Below, in pieces: positions 10,193 through 21,100 of a stretch of DNA of 64,000 nucleotides. The stretch lies in NCBI GenBank assembly GCA_047967505.1, contig CM106539.1, one strand, 5' to 3'. Source of the stretch: Dipteris shenzhenensis (taxonomy: Eukaryota; Polypodiophyta; Polypodiopsida; Gleicheniales). The stretch's first letter is position 1; the number at the start of each line of letters is the position of its first letter. A model generated the notes under the pieces. The model saw nothing but the letters and a program-made list of their open reading frames with translations. It was not told the DNA's origin and made no database searches. Made by a program: the position numbers and the translations under genes.

Positions 10193-11744
10193 TTAAACCG
10201 GTGATGGCAAAGATGGCGTTGAGCGAGGCCTCTTGGATATTCTGGCAGGCTCCTCTTCGCTCCCGCGTGCATTGATCTCCACCGGGCTGAAGGCGGACCT
10301 GCGTAATTCCAATCCACAGTCTTAGAGTGTTATCGTAAGCGACGATATCAAATTAACTTATAACTATACAGCAGTGGTGCACAATATGAAGGACACTGCA
10401 CCCACCTGTCTTTTCGTTTCTCCAGGAATCGTGTCAATGACGCCTTTCTAGCAAAAGGAAGATCTGATATAGCCACAAAATCCCAAAGAAACTCATTGCT
10501 TGGTCTGCAGACCCGAAATAAAAACTCATCAAACGTAAGATAATCAGGAGGTAGAAGAAACGCGTGATACCTCTGTGAGAACGTGCACCAAACTGCTCTT
10601 TCGACCTTGAGGCCTGAAAAGGACAAGAGACTTTGGCTGTGCGGGACTCAAGAGGCAAAGTGAAGGACATTCCTGGCTCTCTTGTGCGCATGGAACCGCT
10701 CACCGCTATGGGTGTGCTTGCGGCCCCAAGCGAGTTGTGGCGTGGACCGTCCGGCCGTGAGATGTGAGGAGCACGAGCTGCCGCCGCTGCCCGCAAGAAG
10801 CATGATAGCATGTGCCTGCAGTGCGGATTACCATCGTTAGCCTGGGTGTCAACAGTCATACCACAGAATATAGTGTATATAGACATTGTCGGCCGATTAA
10901 GTCTAACCTCATTAGCCGGAACATCGTCGTGAACATGGATGATGCCTGAATAGAAGATTGTGAGCTGGGACATTGATTGTACCCGTGCATTCGAGTGGTC
11001 TGTGATGGGTTGTTGCTTGGACTGACTACATTCGATGTTGTGAGGTTCAGGGGCCCTGAACGGCTCCCGGAAGATGCATCTGCCGTTGTGCGTGGAGGTG
11101 CTGCTATATTCGTTCTGGAGAAAAAAATGCAGAATGAGGATACGTTCATAGGCGTGAAGTAAACAGAATTCAGATTCATCGAATCGTGCCCACATACAGA
11201 TTGCTGCTTCAACGGGCGGAAGGTTGAGGAAGGCGATCTTGGAGGAGGGCCTGTGCCATGTGAGTCCTGCGGGGAGGCTTCGACGCTGTTTCCGGACTGG
11301 GGCATTTCATCTACTAATTCCGACTTAGAGGAGCAGCTCTGTAGAGAAGCAGACAGAAAGTCCTTGGTGTCCTGACGCACGCCTGCGAATTTCCCGAATT
11401 TCATTCCATGAGTGCCATAGTGTGCAGTTCCCAAAATCAACGTTTAACTTAACGAGAGCCGGTTCATTGTGCAGATCCGGACGATGCCCAAGTAGTTAAT
11501 CCTTCTGAAGCAGACTACATAACTTTACGATAGATCCTATTTTAGATGAGATATCGGCCTAGTTGGGCGCATGAAAAGCACAGAGGGCAAAGGGAGAAGT
11601 AGTACCTGGAGCCGTTGTTAGCTGCGAATGAGAAGAAGCGGCGGCGAGGTGGTGAAAGAAGATTTGTTGCAATGCGCGAGAGGCGTGTTCACGGGCCTTG
11701 AGGGAGAGGGAAGCAGCAGCGACAGAAGGAGGAGGAGGCTCCAT
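10193..11744 (-). CDS. JAZ: JAZ (TIFY family) jasmonate-signalling repressor, seven exons
   Basis: Spliced minus-strand gene. Exons: 11744-11606, 11382-11198, 11114-10908, 10815-10704, 10613-10571, 10504-10406, 10298-10193. All introns are GT-AG, every phase matches, and the sum is 891 nt (296 residues plus TAA). Exon 3 encodes MSQLTIFYSGIIHVHDDVPA and exon 4 continues with AHAIMLLAGSGGS, a complete TIFY/ZIM domain. The intron after PANE sits in the position usual for JAZ genes. Exon 6 carries LPFARKASLTRFLEKRKD, the Jas motif. In the known family the Jas motif binds MYC2-type bHLH factors and COI1 with jasmonate, while TIFY recruits NINJA and mediates dimerisation; the protein is nuclear. 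Oddities: the C-terminus after KRKDR reads SAFSPVE rather than the usual PY ending, and exon 5 (LKVERAVWCTFSQ) has no family match. Exons 3, 4 and 6 are very secure; the ends of exons 1, 2, 5 and 7 are inferred from splice sites and phase. Confidence 0.92.
10299..10405 (-). other. Jas intron, a candidate for regulated retention
   Basis: This 107-nt intron splits the Jas motif after KRKD, at the position where plant JAZ genes carry the conserved Jas intron. The donor is GACAG|GTGGGT and the acceptor TTACGCAG|GTCC. If retained, translation runs on through RWVQCPSYCAPLLYSYKLI to a stop at 10348, giving a protein that keeps the degron helix but has a different, shorter tail. In other plants such forms resist jasmonate-triggered degradation. 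Confidence 0.7.
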
Positions 11745-12070
11745 GGAATTTGTTGAGAGAAGCGGGTATGTTTTGGAACGTCCAAACAGATGGGAATAGT
11801 TTTGTGATCACACGACCGATGATGGGTTGATGATCTACAAATTACAAATAGAAAGAGGAAACATGTGCAGAAATGAACCGCCGAATTGCCGCGTGAATGG
11901 GGAGCAGGATTTTTCCACGCGTGTGTTCCTCGCACACGTTTTACTTATGTGATTGGAAATTATAGGCTCACTCGCCAATCCAAAAAAGCACACGTTGTTC
12001 ACATGTTCAAAAAACCACACGTTGGAAATTATAGGCTCACGCAGCAGTCTAAAAACCCACACGGTGCTAG
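11745..12070 (-). promoter_or_regulatory. JAZ upstream region with duplicated CACGTT (T/G-box) motifs
   Basis: Directly upstream of the JAZ start codon. CACGTT (inverse AACGTG, the T/G-box bound by MYC2-type factors) occurs at 11935-11940, 11991-11996 and 12018-12023. CACATG variants lie near 11862 and 12000. The block TTGGAAATTATAGGCTCAC occurs twice, about 70 bp apart (about 11953 and 12022), with the CACACGTT motifs between and around the copies. JAZ genes are known MYC2 targets, so feedback control is plausible. No convincing TATA box was seen. Confidence 0.5.
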
Positions 12071-13785
12071 AGATCGAGGGAGTTGTGCTACACTCGCCAA
12101 ATTGCAGCCTCAATTCCAGTGTCTAAACCTCCAATCTCGTCACCATGTCCACCAATGGAAAGCTTCTCGAGAGGATTAATATGTATAACTCAACAAGGGT
12201 GCACAAGTGCACATGGGCACTACATCAAGTGCTTTTTTTTTTCTGTAAAAAGAATGATCTCCATAAATCCATACTAATTAGCAATTTGAAAACACAACTC
12301 AACTAACTTTTTTTAAAAATTTACACGTGGAAATTCACAAAACAAGTTTTAATCGTCCATTATAGCACTCCCTCTTAGGAGGCAATGATAATAAAGCCGC
12401 GTTGCAAAGCTACCCTTAAATTAAAGATTATCTACTTCAACATTTTAATTAATAAGGTCTATTTTGATATGTCCCTTAAATAGAATTAAGGTCAACCCTA
12501 TAATGCATTCCAAAAAAACAAAGGCATATCATTTTCGAGTCATTTTCTCAATCCGGATTTCTCAATTTCATTGGGAATTTTACACAACAAACCGGTTTTC
12601 ATGAGCATTATATCTCACCTTTTCTGTCGGCAATGAGGGAATATGACCAGCCAAATTTACACTTGGCATGCAATTCTCACATACCAAGAAAGAGTGTGTC
12701 ATGCAATATTAGGAGTGCAGATGCAATTTTCCCACCCAAAAAGAAAGAGTGTGCCGTGCAATAGTAGGAGCATGAATGGATGAGAAGTTTTAAGTGGAGC
12801 AACTATATATCCACTTAACATCACCTTTTTAAAAATTTTAAAAGGATCTTGGTGGCAGTTTCCCTAGCACTAGTGAGCAAGGTAAACTTACTACGAGTAG
12901 TCAAGATTAGGGACGACGGGGCATGGGGATGCGCCATTCCAAGAAATTGGAGGTCGCTAGCAAGTGGGACCCACGGTCCTTCCTCATTGTAAGGGCCTGG
13001 AGAATGGCTGAATTATTAGAGTTTGTTATTCCAACGAGTGACTTGACTATTTCGCCTAGTAACCTCATGATTCTAGCCCATGACCTCATACAAGACATAA
13101 CCTAGTGACTTTGATGGAATAGAACGACTTGCTTTCTCTATTCAGCACTTTTCTTCTTTACCTTTAACTTACAAGAACTATGTAAAAAAGAGACCTTTGA
13201 CCCTTTAAAATTCTTCCTTTCTTACAATTTCCTATTGCCATTCTTTATATGCTCCCTTGGTTTTTTATGTATCAACTTTTTCTCTCTTTTTGCCTTGCAT
13301 TTCATGCAAGATCTCGGCGTGCAATATTGACTATCTATGTAATAGTGATTGTTGTAATGCTCAAGCTGCTAATTGGGATAGTGCTAATACCATGTTAGGT
13401 TGCTACATGGTTCTATTGTATTATGTTGATTGGGTTAGGGATACCACATGTCAAGCAAGCCCTAGGTTTTGAGGTAGCTCACTACTACTGGCTACATATC
13501 ACAAATGCATGAAATCTGATGGAGGGGCAAGTCAAGGAGCTGCCGAGGATTATAGGGTGTAGATACTGCTATAGGGTTCAAAGGTTGAGATGGCCACGAT
13601 GTGCTAGCTATGGCACACAGCTATCATATTGAAAAGAGCTAGAAAGAGTTGGGCAAAGCTATAGACGGATAGGCAAATTATAAGAGCAAATCTAGGGCAC
13701 AAAGGCCAAGAAGTTGTAGAATCCCAAGAAGTCTTATCTCTTTGCAATAAAAAGAATAACTAGATACCTATATGTACATAGATTA
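12071..13785. other. No gene recognised
   Basis: AT-rich intergenic DNA beyond the JAZ promoter. Short open frames at 12907-13105 on both strands have no recognisable motif. A small tandem duplication at 12686-12790 is listed separately. Confidence 0.5.
12686..12790. repeat. Short tandem duplication (55-bp spacing)
   Basis: AAGAAAGAGTGTG followed by a TGCAATA-TAGGAG block occurs at 12686 and again at 12741, with a few mismatches between the two copies. Confidence 0.6.
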
Positions 13786-13789
13786 TGGA

Positions 13790-14000
13790 TTGCATAACAC
13801 CAAGCCATCCAACTTACACTTCCATGGATACATTGATGCTGATTGGGCAAGATCTGCTAGACTAAGTAGAAACACCTTCAATCTTGGCTCCATCACTTTG
13901 TGATGACAAAGCAAGGTGCAACAATAGTAGTGTTGTCTCCCATTGCAGTAGAGTTTAGAGGATCCACCAATGCTACATGTGTTGAGATATGGTGCCATGA
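13790..14000 (+). pseudogene. Ty1/copia RNase H fragment
   Basis: Plus-strand translation gives LHFHGYIDADWARSARLSR and, after a frameshift, TKQGATIVVLSPIAVEFRG and STNATCVEIW. These match the copia RNase H signatures LHGYTDADWAGS and KKQPTVALSSTEAEYRG, including the DADW box. At least one frameshift and stops are present. The fragment runs straight into the LTR that starts at 13980, so the two seem joined by deletion or insertion. Confidence 0.75.
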
Positions 14001-14356
14001 GCACATAGATTAAAGGCTAAGGTATGGTATAGGAAAGAATTAAAGTAGCCACGCTAGGATGTGGACTACATGATGTGGAGATGTGGATCAAGGATATCCA
14101 CAAGGAGAGATGTGGATCAGAGGATTCCATAAGTGTTGACTATTCTAAGGGCACTCTCTATATAAGAGGCCTATCATGTATTGTTGAGAGAGAAATGCAT
14201 ATACACTCAAGATTCTATTTATGAGTCCAAGCTAATCTATCTTGGAACCTAATTGACTTGAGGTACATGTCATGAGCACTCTCTTCATCATATTTCCACA
14301 CAGGTTCCATCCACCTTAGAGCGCTCCATAGATCCTGAGGCACACATGTTTTCTCA
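13980..14356 (+). repeat. 5' LTR of a non-autonomous LTR element (copy 1)
   Basis: It begins TGTTGAGATATGGTGCC and ends TTTTCTCA at 14356. It is followed at once by TGGTATTAAAGCC (14357-14369), a close variant of the initiator-Met tRNA primer-binding site TGGTATCAGAGCC. The distal half (about 14219-14350) is nearly identical to 59806-59940, the LTR of copy 2. Length is 377 bp against 325 bp in copy 2. Confidence 0.65.
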
Positions 14357-16090
14357 TGGTATTAAAGCCTAGGTCTAGTCTCCTAGATTAGTTGTAGGCA
14401 TGTTGTAGGCTTGCCTTAGGAGCACATGTTAGTTTTAGTTTTAGATTGAGAGAATTCCATCCATGAGAATTTGAGATATTTCCATTCTTGTGAGAGCTAG
14501 ATCAATTTCTTTGATTGTGTGTGTGAGAGAGAGAGAGACAGATTCATGTTCATGAATGCCTCTTGAGTGATTGTTCATGTTAGAGATTTGCTGAGAGATC
14601 CTTGTGTTTGAGAGAGATTTGAGAGAAAAGATTTCAAGAGGGAGAGAGAGCCTGAAGCTCTACCTACACCCATCTCCAATAATTAGCCTCTCCAAACGAG
14701 CAACCTTGGATGAGAAGCTAGAGTAGGTAAGACCTTCACGGCTCGCTCCCACAGTAGCTACCCAACTAGCTACTCCTACGACCCTCAAGGCAAGCCTACA
14801 ACAACGCCAATCCCCAAACAACAACAACTCCCAACTCCCGTGACCTCCAAGCAAATGACTCTCCAAAAAAAGAAAAAGGGTTGCCTCCTGCAGAGACGTA
14901 CATCTCACTCCAATGTCAGAGCAACCGCCTATCTACTCAGCCAAGCTACTCTTTACCAGTAGCTTCTATAGATCTAATAACAACTCCAAGATGCCCACGC
15001 TCCAGGAAAAATGGCACATGCAATAGACCGCATTTGCATCAATGGGCAAATGACATACAGTATTGAACGGGCGATGGCAAACTAGCCCGAGCTCAAAAAC
15101 ACATAAGGGAGCGTTAATTACTCCTCGACGGCTTCACAGGACTACATTCCTATGATGACCATCTAGAGCAGAGTAGTGCTTCTGGACGTGAACAGCTCGC
15201 ACAAGTTGCCATGGACGGGCTCCGATACCCAGCGCTCCATAGCCAGCAAAAGCACTAGCCCAACTAGCTACTCTAGCAACCGGCTTCAAAGTTCACGACA
15301 ACAGCTCCAATAGTGGCTCCCTCGACTCTATGCCAGGCTTTGCCATGCATCCATTCGGCTCGATACTGCCCTCAGTGACAGATGACTTAGCGTGTACGGA
15401 ACAACCAAGCTCTCCTCTCCCCGAGGCGCTCTCCGTTTCCCAAGGTCTCAGAAAAGACACAAGGATAGGACTTAACCTTGGTTAAGTTTATCTGACCTCG
15501 AGTGTGCAGAGGATAAGGACACGTGGCAGGTAATATTTTTAACCGTGGTTAGGTTCAACTAACCTTGATTAGCCTAGGTGTGGTTACAAGTCTGGTCAAC
15601 TCAACCCACACTAAGCCATGGTTAGATTTAAGTTCAGGATTGGTTAACTGCCACATAAGCATGCACATTCAGCAGTGCCACCCAAGCATAGTCCCTTTGT
15701 AAGCACAGGCTTGTATGCAACATATGAACCCCTGTGCCACATCATCAAGGGCCATTTCTTGATCACAACTTCGACAAGGTGTAACTTCCAATCCAAGAAG
15801 AGTTTGGACACTCTCCAAAAAGGAAAAGTGATCGTCTTTTTGAGCTCTACGCACCTGTCAAGTTAGAATGATTGTTTGTAATTAGACATTGCCGTCGAAG
15901 CAAAACTAAGCTCATGGTAAGACCTTTGCAACAAATGCTAAAGCAACGCATGAACACAAAAAGCATGCCAAAAGCACAAGTGCATGAGATGACCATAGCA
16001 CAAATCATGGCATCCACAAATAAAGCATTAAGGCACATGGAAGAAAAAAGAATGGTATGCATCAAGCTATATCAAGCAAAGTTATAGGAC
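13980..16090 (+). mobile_element. Non-autonomous LTR element, 5' half (copy 1)
   Basis: LTR, primer-binding site, then an internal region without a gag or pol frame. From about 15480 to 16085 it aligns with 58750-59390 of copy 2. Shared text includes CCAATCCAAGAAGA, AAAAGTGATCGTCTTTTTGA and GTGCATGAGATGACCATAGC. The copy has lost its 3' LTR after about 16090. An LTR pair with PBS and PPT but no coding is the profile of a LARD/TRIM-type element moved by a copia relative. Confidence 0.6.
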
Positions 16091-16414
16091 TCTCTGTTTG
16101 ATGACAATTTGTAGAGTATTTTGAGCTAATTGTAAAGGTATCCAATGTATCACTCTTCTCTTTGGTGCAGAAAGGCTCGTTGAGCTTATGGCCTTGGCGA
16201 ATCCCTTCCTTCTCCCTATGCTTGAGTACACCATCCCTTGGGATGTTACCATCTTCATTCTCATCTAAAGGAGGAAATTATGGTGTGTTCTCTTGGCATA
16301 AAAGCTTATTTTTAATGTTCATTTGCCTGTGATAAAGATCTATGCCACTAAGATTGGAAGTAGTAGGAAGTGAAGAGGTGCATGAAGTTTATTACCCCCG
16401 ACTTCATGTCATAA

Positions 16415-16925
16415 TACTATATAGCAGAGATAATAGAATGAGTGCTATATAGCTGATTCAGTATGCTTGGAAGAATAGACTGCTTATTCTATAGTAGAGA
16501 TAATGTACATAGTACATAGTGTGAGTTATATAGCTCATACAGTATGCTTGGAAGAATAGACTGATTGCTATATAGCAGGTATAATATAGCAGGTATAATG
16601 TACATAGCACATAGCATGACCTATGGAGCTTATTCAGTAGGCTGAGAGAATAGAGTGAGTGTATCTACCAGAGATAAAGTACATAGCACACATTATGAGC
16701 TATATAGCTCATTCAGTATACTTGAAACATGAAATAAAGCAATATATCATAGAAATAATGTATAGCACATAGTATGAACTATATAATATAGCTGATTAAG
16801 AATGCTCAAAAGAATAGATTACATTCTATATATCAAAGATATTATACATAGCAAACTATATGAGATATATAGCTCATGTAGAATGCATGAGTGATTAGAT
16901 TAAGTGCTATATATCACAAATAAAA
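16415..16925. repeat. AT-rich tandem repeat, about 80-95 bp units
   Basis: Six degenerate copies are marked by AGCTCATTCAGTATGCTTGG-like anchors near 16452, 16532, 16627, 16705, 16789 and 16870. Each is preceded by a GAGATAATGTACATAGCAC-like segment and a GAGCTATATAGCTC palindrome. No coding potential. Confidence 0.8.
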
Positions 16926-16939
16926 AATAAAATAAAATC

Positions 16940-17840
16940 ATTTGGGAGACACCTTGGCATCATCAACCCTTTTCTGTAGTTCTTGTACATCATCTTTGGT
17001 ATGTAACCTTCGGAACATTTGTAACAACTATTCTCGATCATCATCCTCTCTAAGACTAAATAGTTTAGCTTGGATCATGTTCATCTGTGTGCGCTTGCCT
17101 TCTACTCTATACAAGTCCCAGCTAGCGATCTCAAGAACCTGGAATTCCTCATCAAGCATCGACTTTAGACATTCCAACCTAATCTCAGCTGCACTTATCA
17201 TTCCAGCAATGCCACCTTCCTTTTTTTTTGGAATTCTGGGCTCATATAAATTAGGTTTTTCACTGATGTTGTGGAAATGATAGGTTTTACATTGGGTGAA
17301 GGGAACACACCATGTAAAGATCTCATATTCTCTTCCCACCTCTTGCAACGCTTTGCACCTAGATGCCCTTAGACCTTAGCATGTTCCATTGCACTCTCTA
17401 CAAATGGAGCCCATGCAACATTTGGTGAGAAGCTGCATGCCCTCAACTCTTTGCACGTTGACTTGCAGTTCTCCAAGGAAAAGGACTTTGCAAAAAATAG
17501 CCCAATTTTGTAATTGGGTGGCCCCTCTTGATAAACTTCATAGTGACGCCGCACAAGCTTCTCGGCAATGTACATGATATGACTTTATTTTCTTCTTCCC
17601 AGAAACTAGTTTGGGACATGCAAATATAGACTCCTAGTCTGCAAGGCTGATGTCTTTCGAACCTGTTTGTATCTCCCTTGGACCTATTCCAACCATACTA
17701 AGCCCATACTCCTCATTAAACCCTCATGCATACGGCAAAATTTCTTTTGTACTGGAACCTATACTTGTGATATCTTCTTAGATGCCTTGCGAGCTGCAAT
17801 AGCTACCATGATCTCTGCAAAGACAGAAATACTAAAAGTC
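16940..17840 (-). pseudogene. Unidentified broken coding remnant
   Basis: Adjacent minus-strand frames read like a decayed protein. 17575-17369 includes AEKLVRRHYEVYQEGPPNYK and CSFSPNVAWAPFVESAMEHA. 17348-17028 includes EYEIFTWCVPFTQCKTYHFH, ISAAEIRLECLKSMLDEE and VLEIASWDLYRVEGKRTQ. Composition and charge pattern look protein-like, but no family is recognised. It lies directly downstream of a LINE-type RT fragment on the same strand and may belong to that element or be captured host sequence. Confidence 0.4.
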
Positions 17841-18130
17841 AATATGATTCATTATGATTCACTACATGATCAATAGCCAATAATATATTTAGAATGACAT
17901 CTTCTATGCTCCTTCCATATACAAAACCATATTGTCTGGCATGCACCATCCTACTGAGGATATGCTTGATTCTCTTGGTCAAATCCTTGACCATAACTTT
18001 ACACAAAAATTGAGCATCTATAAACTTGGTCTCCAACGACATGGTAACCATCTATTTTGCTCCGTCATTAATCTCAACCAAATAACATATTTGATCTCAG
18101 CAAAAGAAGGGCCTTTGCAATAGTAAAGCC
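17839..18130 (-). pseudogene. LINE-type reverse transcriptase fragment
   Basis: The minus-strand frame includes VMVKDLTKRIKHILSRMVHA and RQYGFVYGRSIEDVILNILL followed by AIDHV. This is the RT segment in which LINEs have a lengthy RI..L...V...Q.GF..GRSI.DNI pattern. It is short, bounded by stops, and has no catalytic box. Confidence 0.65.
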
Positions 18131-21100
18131 TCATAAGGCATCACCACCTATCATGCAAATTGCTTGGGAATGCATCCAACTTTACCTTGTAGTTTGTGCT
18201 TTCAACTCGCTTAGTATCCGCAATGCTAGAGATAAATGCTACATGAAAATCTTAGCTACTCCTCATACACTAGATTGCCCTCAGCATACTTTTCTCTCTA
18301 ACTGCTCTAAAGAAGAATACCGACAGTGTGTCACCTTCTTGAAGCCACTTTGAACCTTAGCTGCACCCAGCCTAGCATGCTCTATAGCTCTCAAGAAAAG
18401 CTCAACTGAGGAAAGCAATGAAGGAAAAATAGGATCAAATGGATTCTAAGAAATAGTCAACAACAATAAAAAACTCATGCAAACCGTCACCTTCCCCTAT
18501 CTCCTCATTGTTCTTACTCTCTCTCTCCCAAAATCTTTAGCAATCTTAGTAACCATTTCAATACAAGCACTCCATCTACTTCTGAAGGTCTTGAATGGCA
18601 TACTTCCTCCTCCTTCCAAGCATGATGAGGCTCTATATCAATGCTATCAATTCAAGAAAGAATCTGTTAAACTTGAATGAAATCGGGCCTTATTTAGTCT
18701 ATGCTAACATCTACAAGTCAAACTTCATAAATAGTAGTAGAAAGTGATAAGAAGAAACTGTTTCCATCAAGATATTGCCCTCTAGTTCAGGTTTGTTTGA
18801 TTCATCACTGTGGAGGAACTGAAGTCATGAGCTGGACGATATAGCAATAGCATAGACGGCGAATATGAAGCTCTTTAGCTTGCAAGAATGGTTGACAACA
18901 TGACCAGAAGGGAACAAAATTTGTTGTTGGAATCTATGAACTACCCGAAACGTCTCAGCCAGTCTTTCAGTTACTTGGTAGTGGTGCACGTAATCATGCA
19001 AAGAACTCTCTATATTTTATTGAAAAATATAACGATGACTTTTGTTTTTTCTTCATCTAAGTACTATGTATTTTGCTATATTTTCATGCTATATAGTGGA
19101 AAAAGCTAGATTTCACCCACATACACTTTGAAAAGATGCCAAACTAAAATATTAGTCAAACATTCAACTTTCCAAGACTTATGGCTCAATGGAAATGATC
19201 AAACACAATCAAAATACAGTAAACTGATCTTGAGAAATAAAAGCCACAATTGCATGCTTACTAATCAATTGTCAAAGTCCAAAGATATGAAGGAAAGTCT
19301 TACAGACACAGATTGAAATTGGAGGATGAAATTTGACCAGCAAGAGTAAGCAACTTTTAGAGGGCTTTCTAAGGGAAATGAATCATGATTTGTGGGCAAG
19401 ATCCAGTAGCAAAGAAAGGCAGAATAGATGCAGAGGTCAACAGAGAGAACACCATCAAATCTAGCCAAACATTCATCAAATGTGCCCTGAATACTAAAGC
19501 AAGAGAGCTCAAATTTCAACTAGAGGTTCCTCACATTGTTGCCCAGCCACAAATAAGAGGACTTTTGGTTTGATGTCCTGTAGTAGTAGGATAATGAATA
19601 ACAAAGAAAATTGGTGATATTTTTTTAAAATGCAACTTCTTGGAGTAAAATGTCAAGGCATGGACTAGTATAGATAGTCGTCCTGGTGTGGGGAAGATCC
19701 AGTTGCAAGGGATCAATGCATGGTGTAATTTAGCTCCCTAATTTTGCCCCCAAGGTCTAGATCAAATTGGGAAAAATGCGTGAAGGTGGAGGAGGATGAA
19801 AGTGATGAAGAAGATGAAGCTAAGGGTTAGGGTAGGCTCATGGAGGCTCAATGGGCTCTGATTCCACATTTTGTAGAATCAATGGAAACATGGTGTGGAC
19901 AAAAGATGAAGAAAAACTATGTTTATTCATATGAGAGATGGCCAATATACAACCACACGTGACATCCATGTATGACATCATATGTGAGATTAGTAGAGCA
20001 TCTAGATCCACAGATTTCTCCCAATATCTCTCAATTACACGTACTAATTGACACATCGTCAGTCACACCTATTTCAAGCATACCTACACACACATGTGTT
20101 CAAACACTCACTCATGTGATCACACTCATAAATCATAGACCTTGTAACCTTTGGTATGATCCCATTACATCAATTTGTCCCAAGAAGAAATATGTATATT
20201 TTCTAGTACGCTACAATTTGACGCTTGGAAATTTGTAGTGAAATAATAGTTTGAAATTTAAGGAAAACACACTTTGGAACCCCTCAGGAATTTCCCTCAT
20301 AGCTTCACGGCTCTCATTGTTGCTGTATTGGTGCACATGTCTCCTCTTTCCTTGTGCTTTTACATGTGGGACCACACTTGAGCCTTCCATACACCACACA
20401 ATTATATGCCTTCTTATCAATTATCCTCAGCTTTGTGTCTCCAAGACATCCCATCCAAAGGCAAGAGATTATACATGATAAACATGCTTTTAGGGTTAAA
20501 ATACCTAGCCTCATACCTGACACTTAAGGAGAGGAAACCAAGGCGCATATGATTGGTCAGAGTGCCCCTCCAATGTGTAACATTGATATTGAGGCTATGG
20601 TCATAAAATTATGAACTAGAAGTCTTCAATGCTAAAGAGTGATAGACCAGCTCATCATTTCCTTCACACTTACTGAAGGCCTTTTGAATTAGTCCTACAC
20701 AAACTAGTAATGTTGCATAACAGTGTGAAGATCCTTTGTGCAGAGTACAAAAAGAGCATATCTAATGCTATTGTGCCATAGTAGAGGCACCTAAGTTTCA
20801 TGAAGCACAAAGTTCAAAAGCTGAAAGGGGCACACCTTGATAACATAAAGGTCTACTGATTGATTGAGTCATTCTTGCTTCAAGTCATAGCCAGATTTAA
20901 ACATGAAATGTAATGGTATGCTTGAAAGGGTATGGCCGTATTAATTCCCTTGAAGTTCTTCATCAAATGTAGGAGGAAGGAGTGATCCAAGGTAAAATAA
21001 CGATTGGCCACATTCTTTTAATGCACGCCAGTGAAGGCAAGCAAATTCATGGTTGCATTATGAACTCTAAACTTTAGTCATATGTTATTGTGGGACTCCT

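Noticed and set aside
10856-11440. 194-codon single-frame ORF over the JAZ locus
   Set aside because: It starts at TTG and runs through introns 2 and 3; the spliced model with TIFY and Jas domains explains the coding signal better.
12907-13105. Facing ORFs on both strands with MRHSKKLEVASKWDP-like text
   Set aside because: Mutual shadows, no intron or motif support, not repeated elsewhere in the window.
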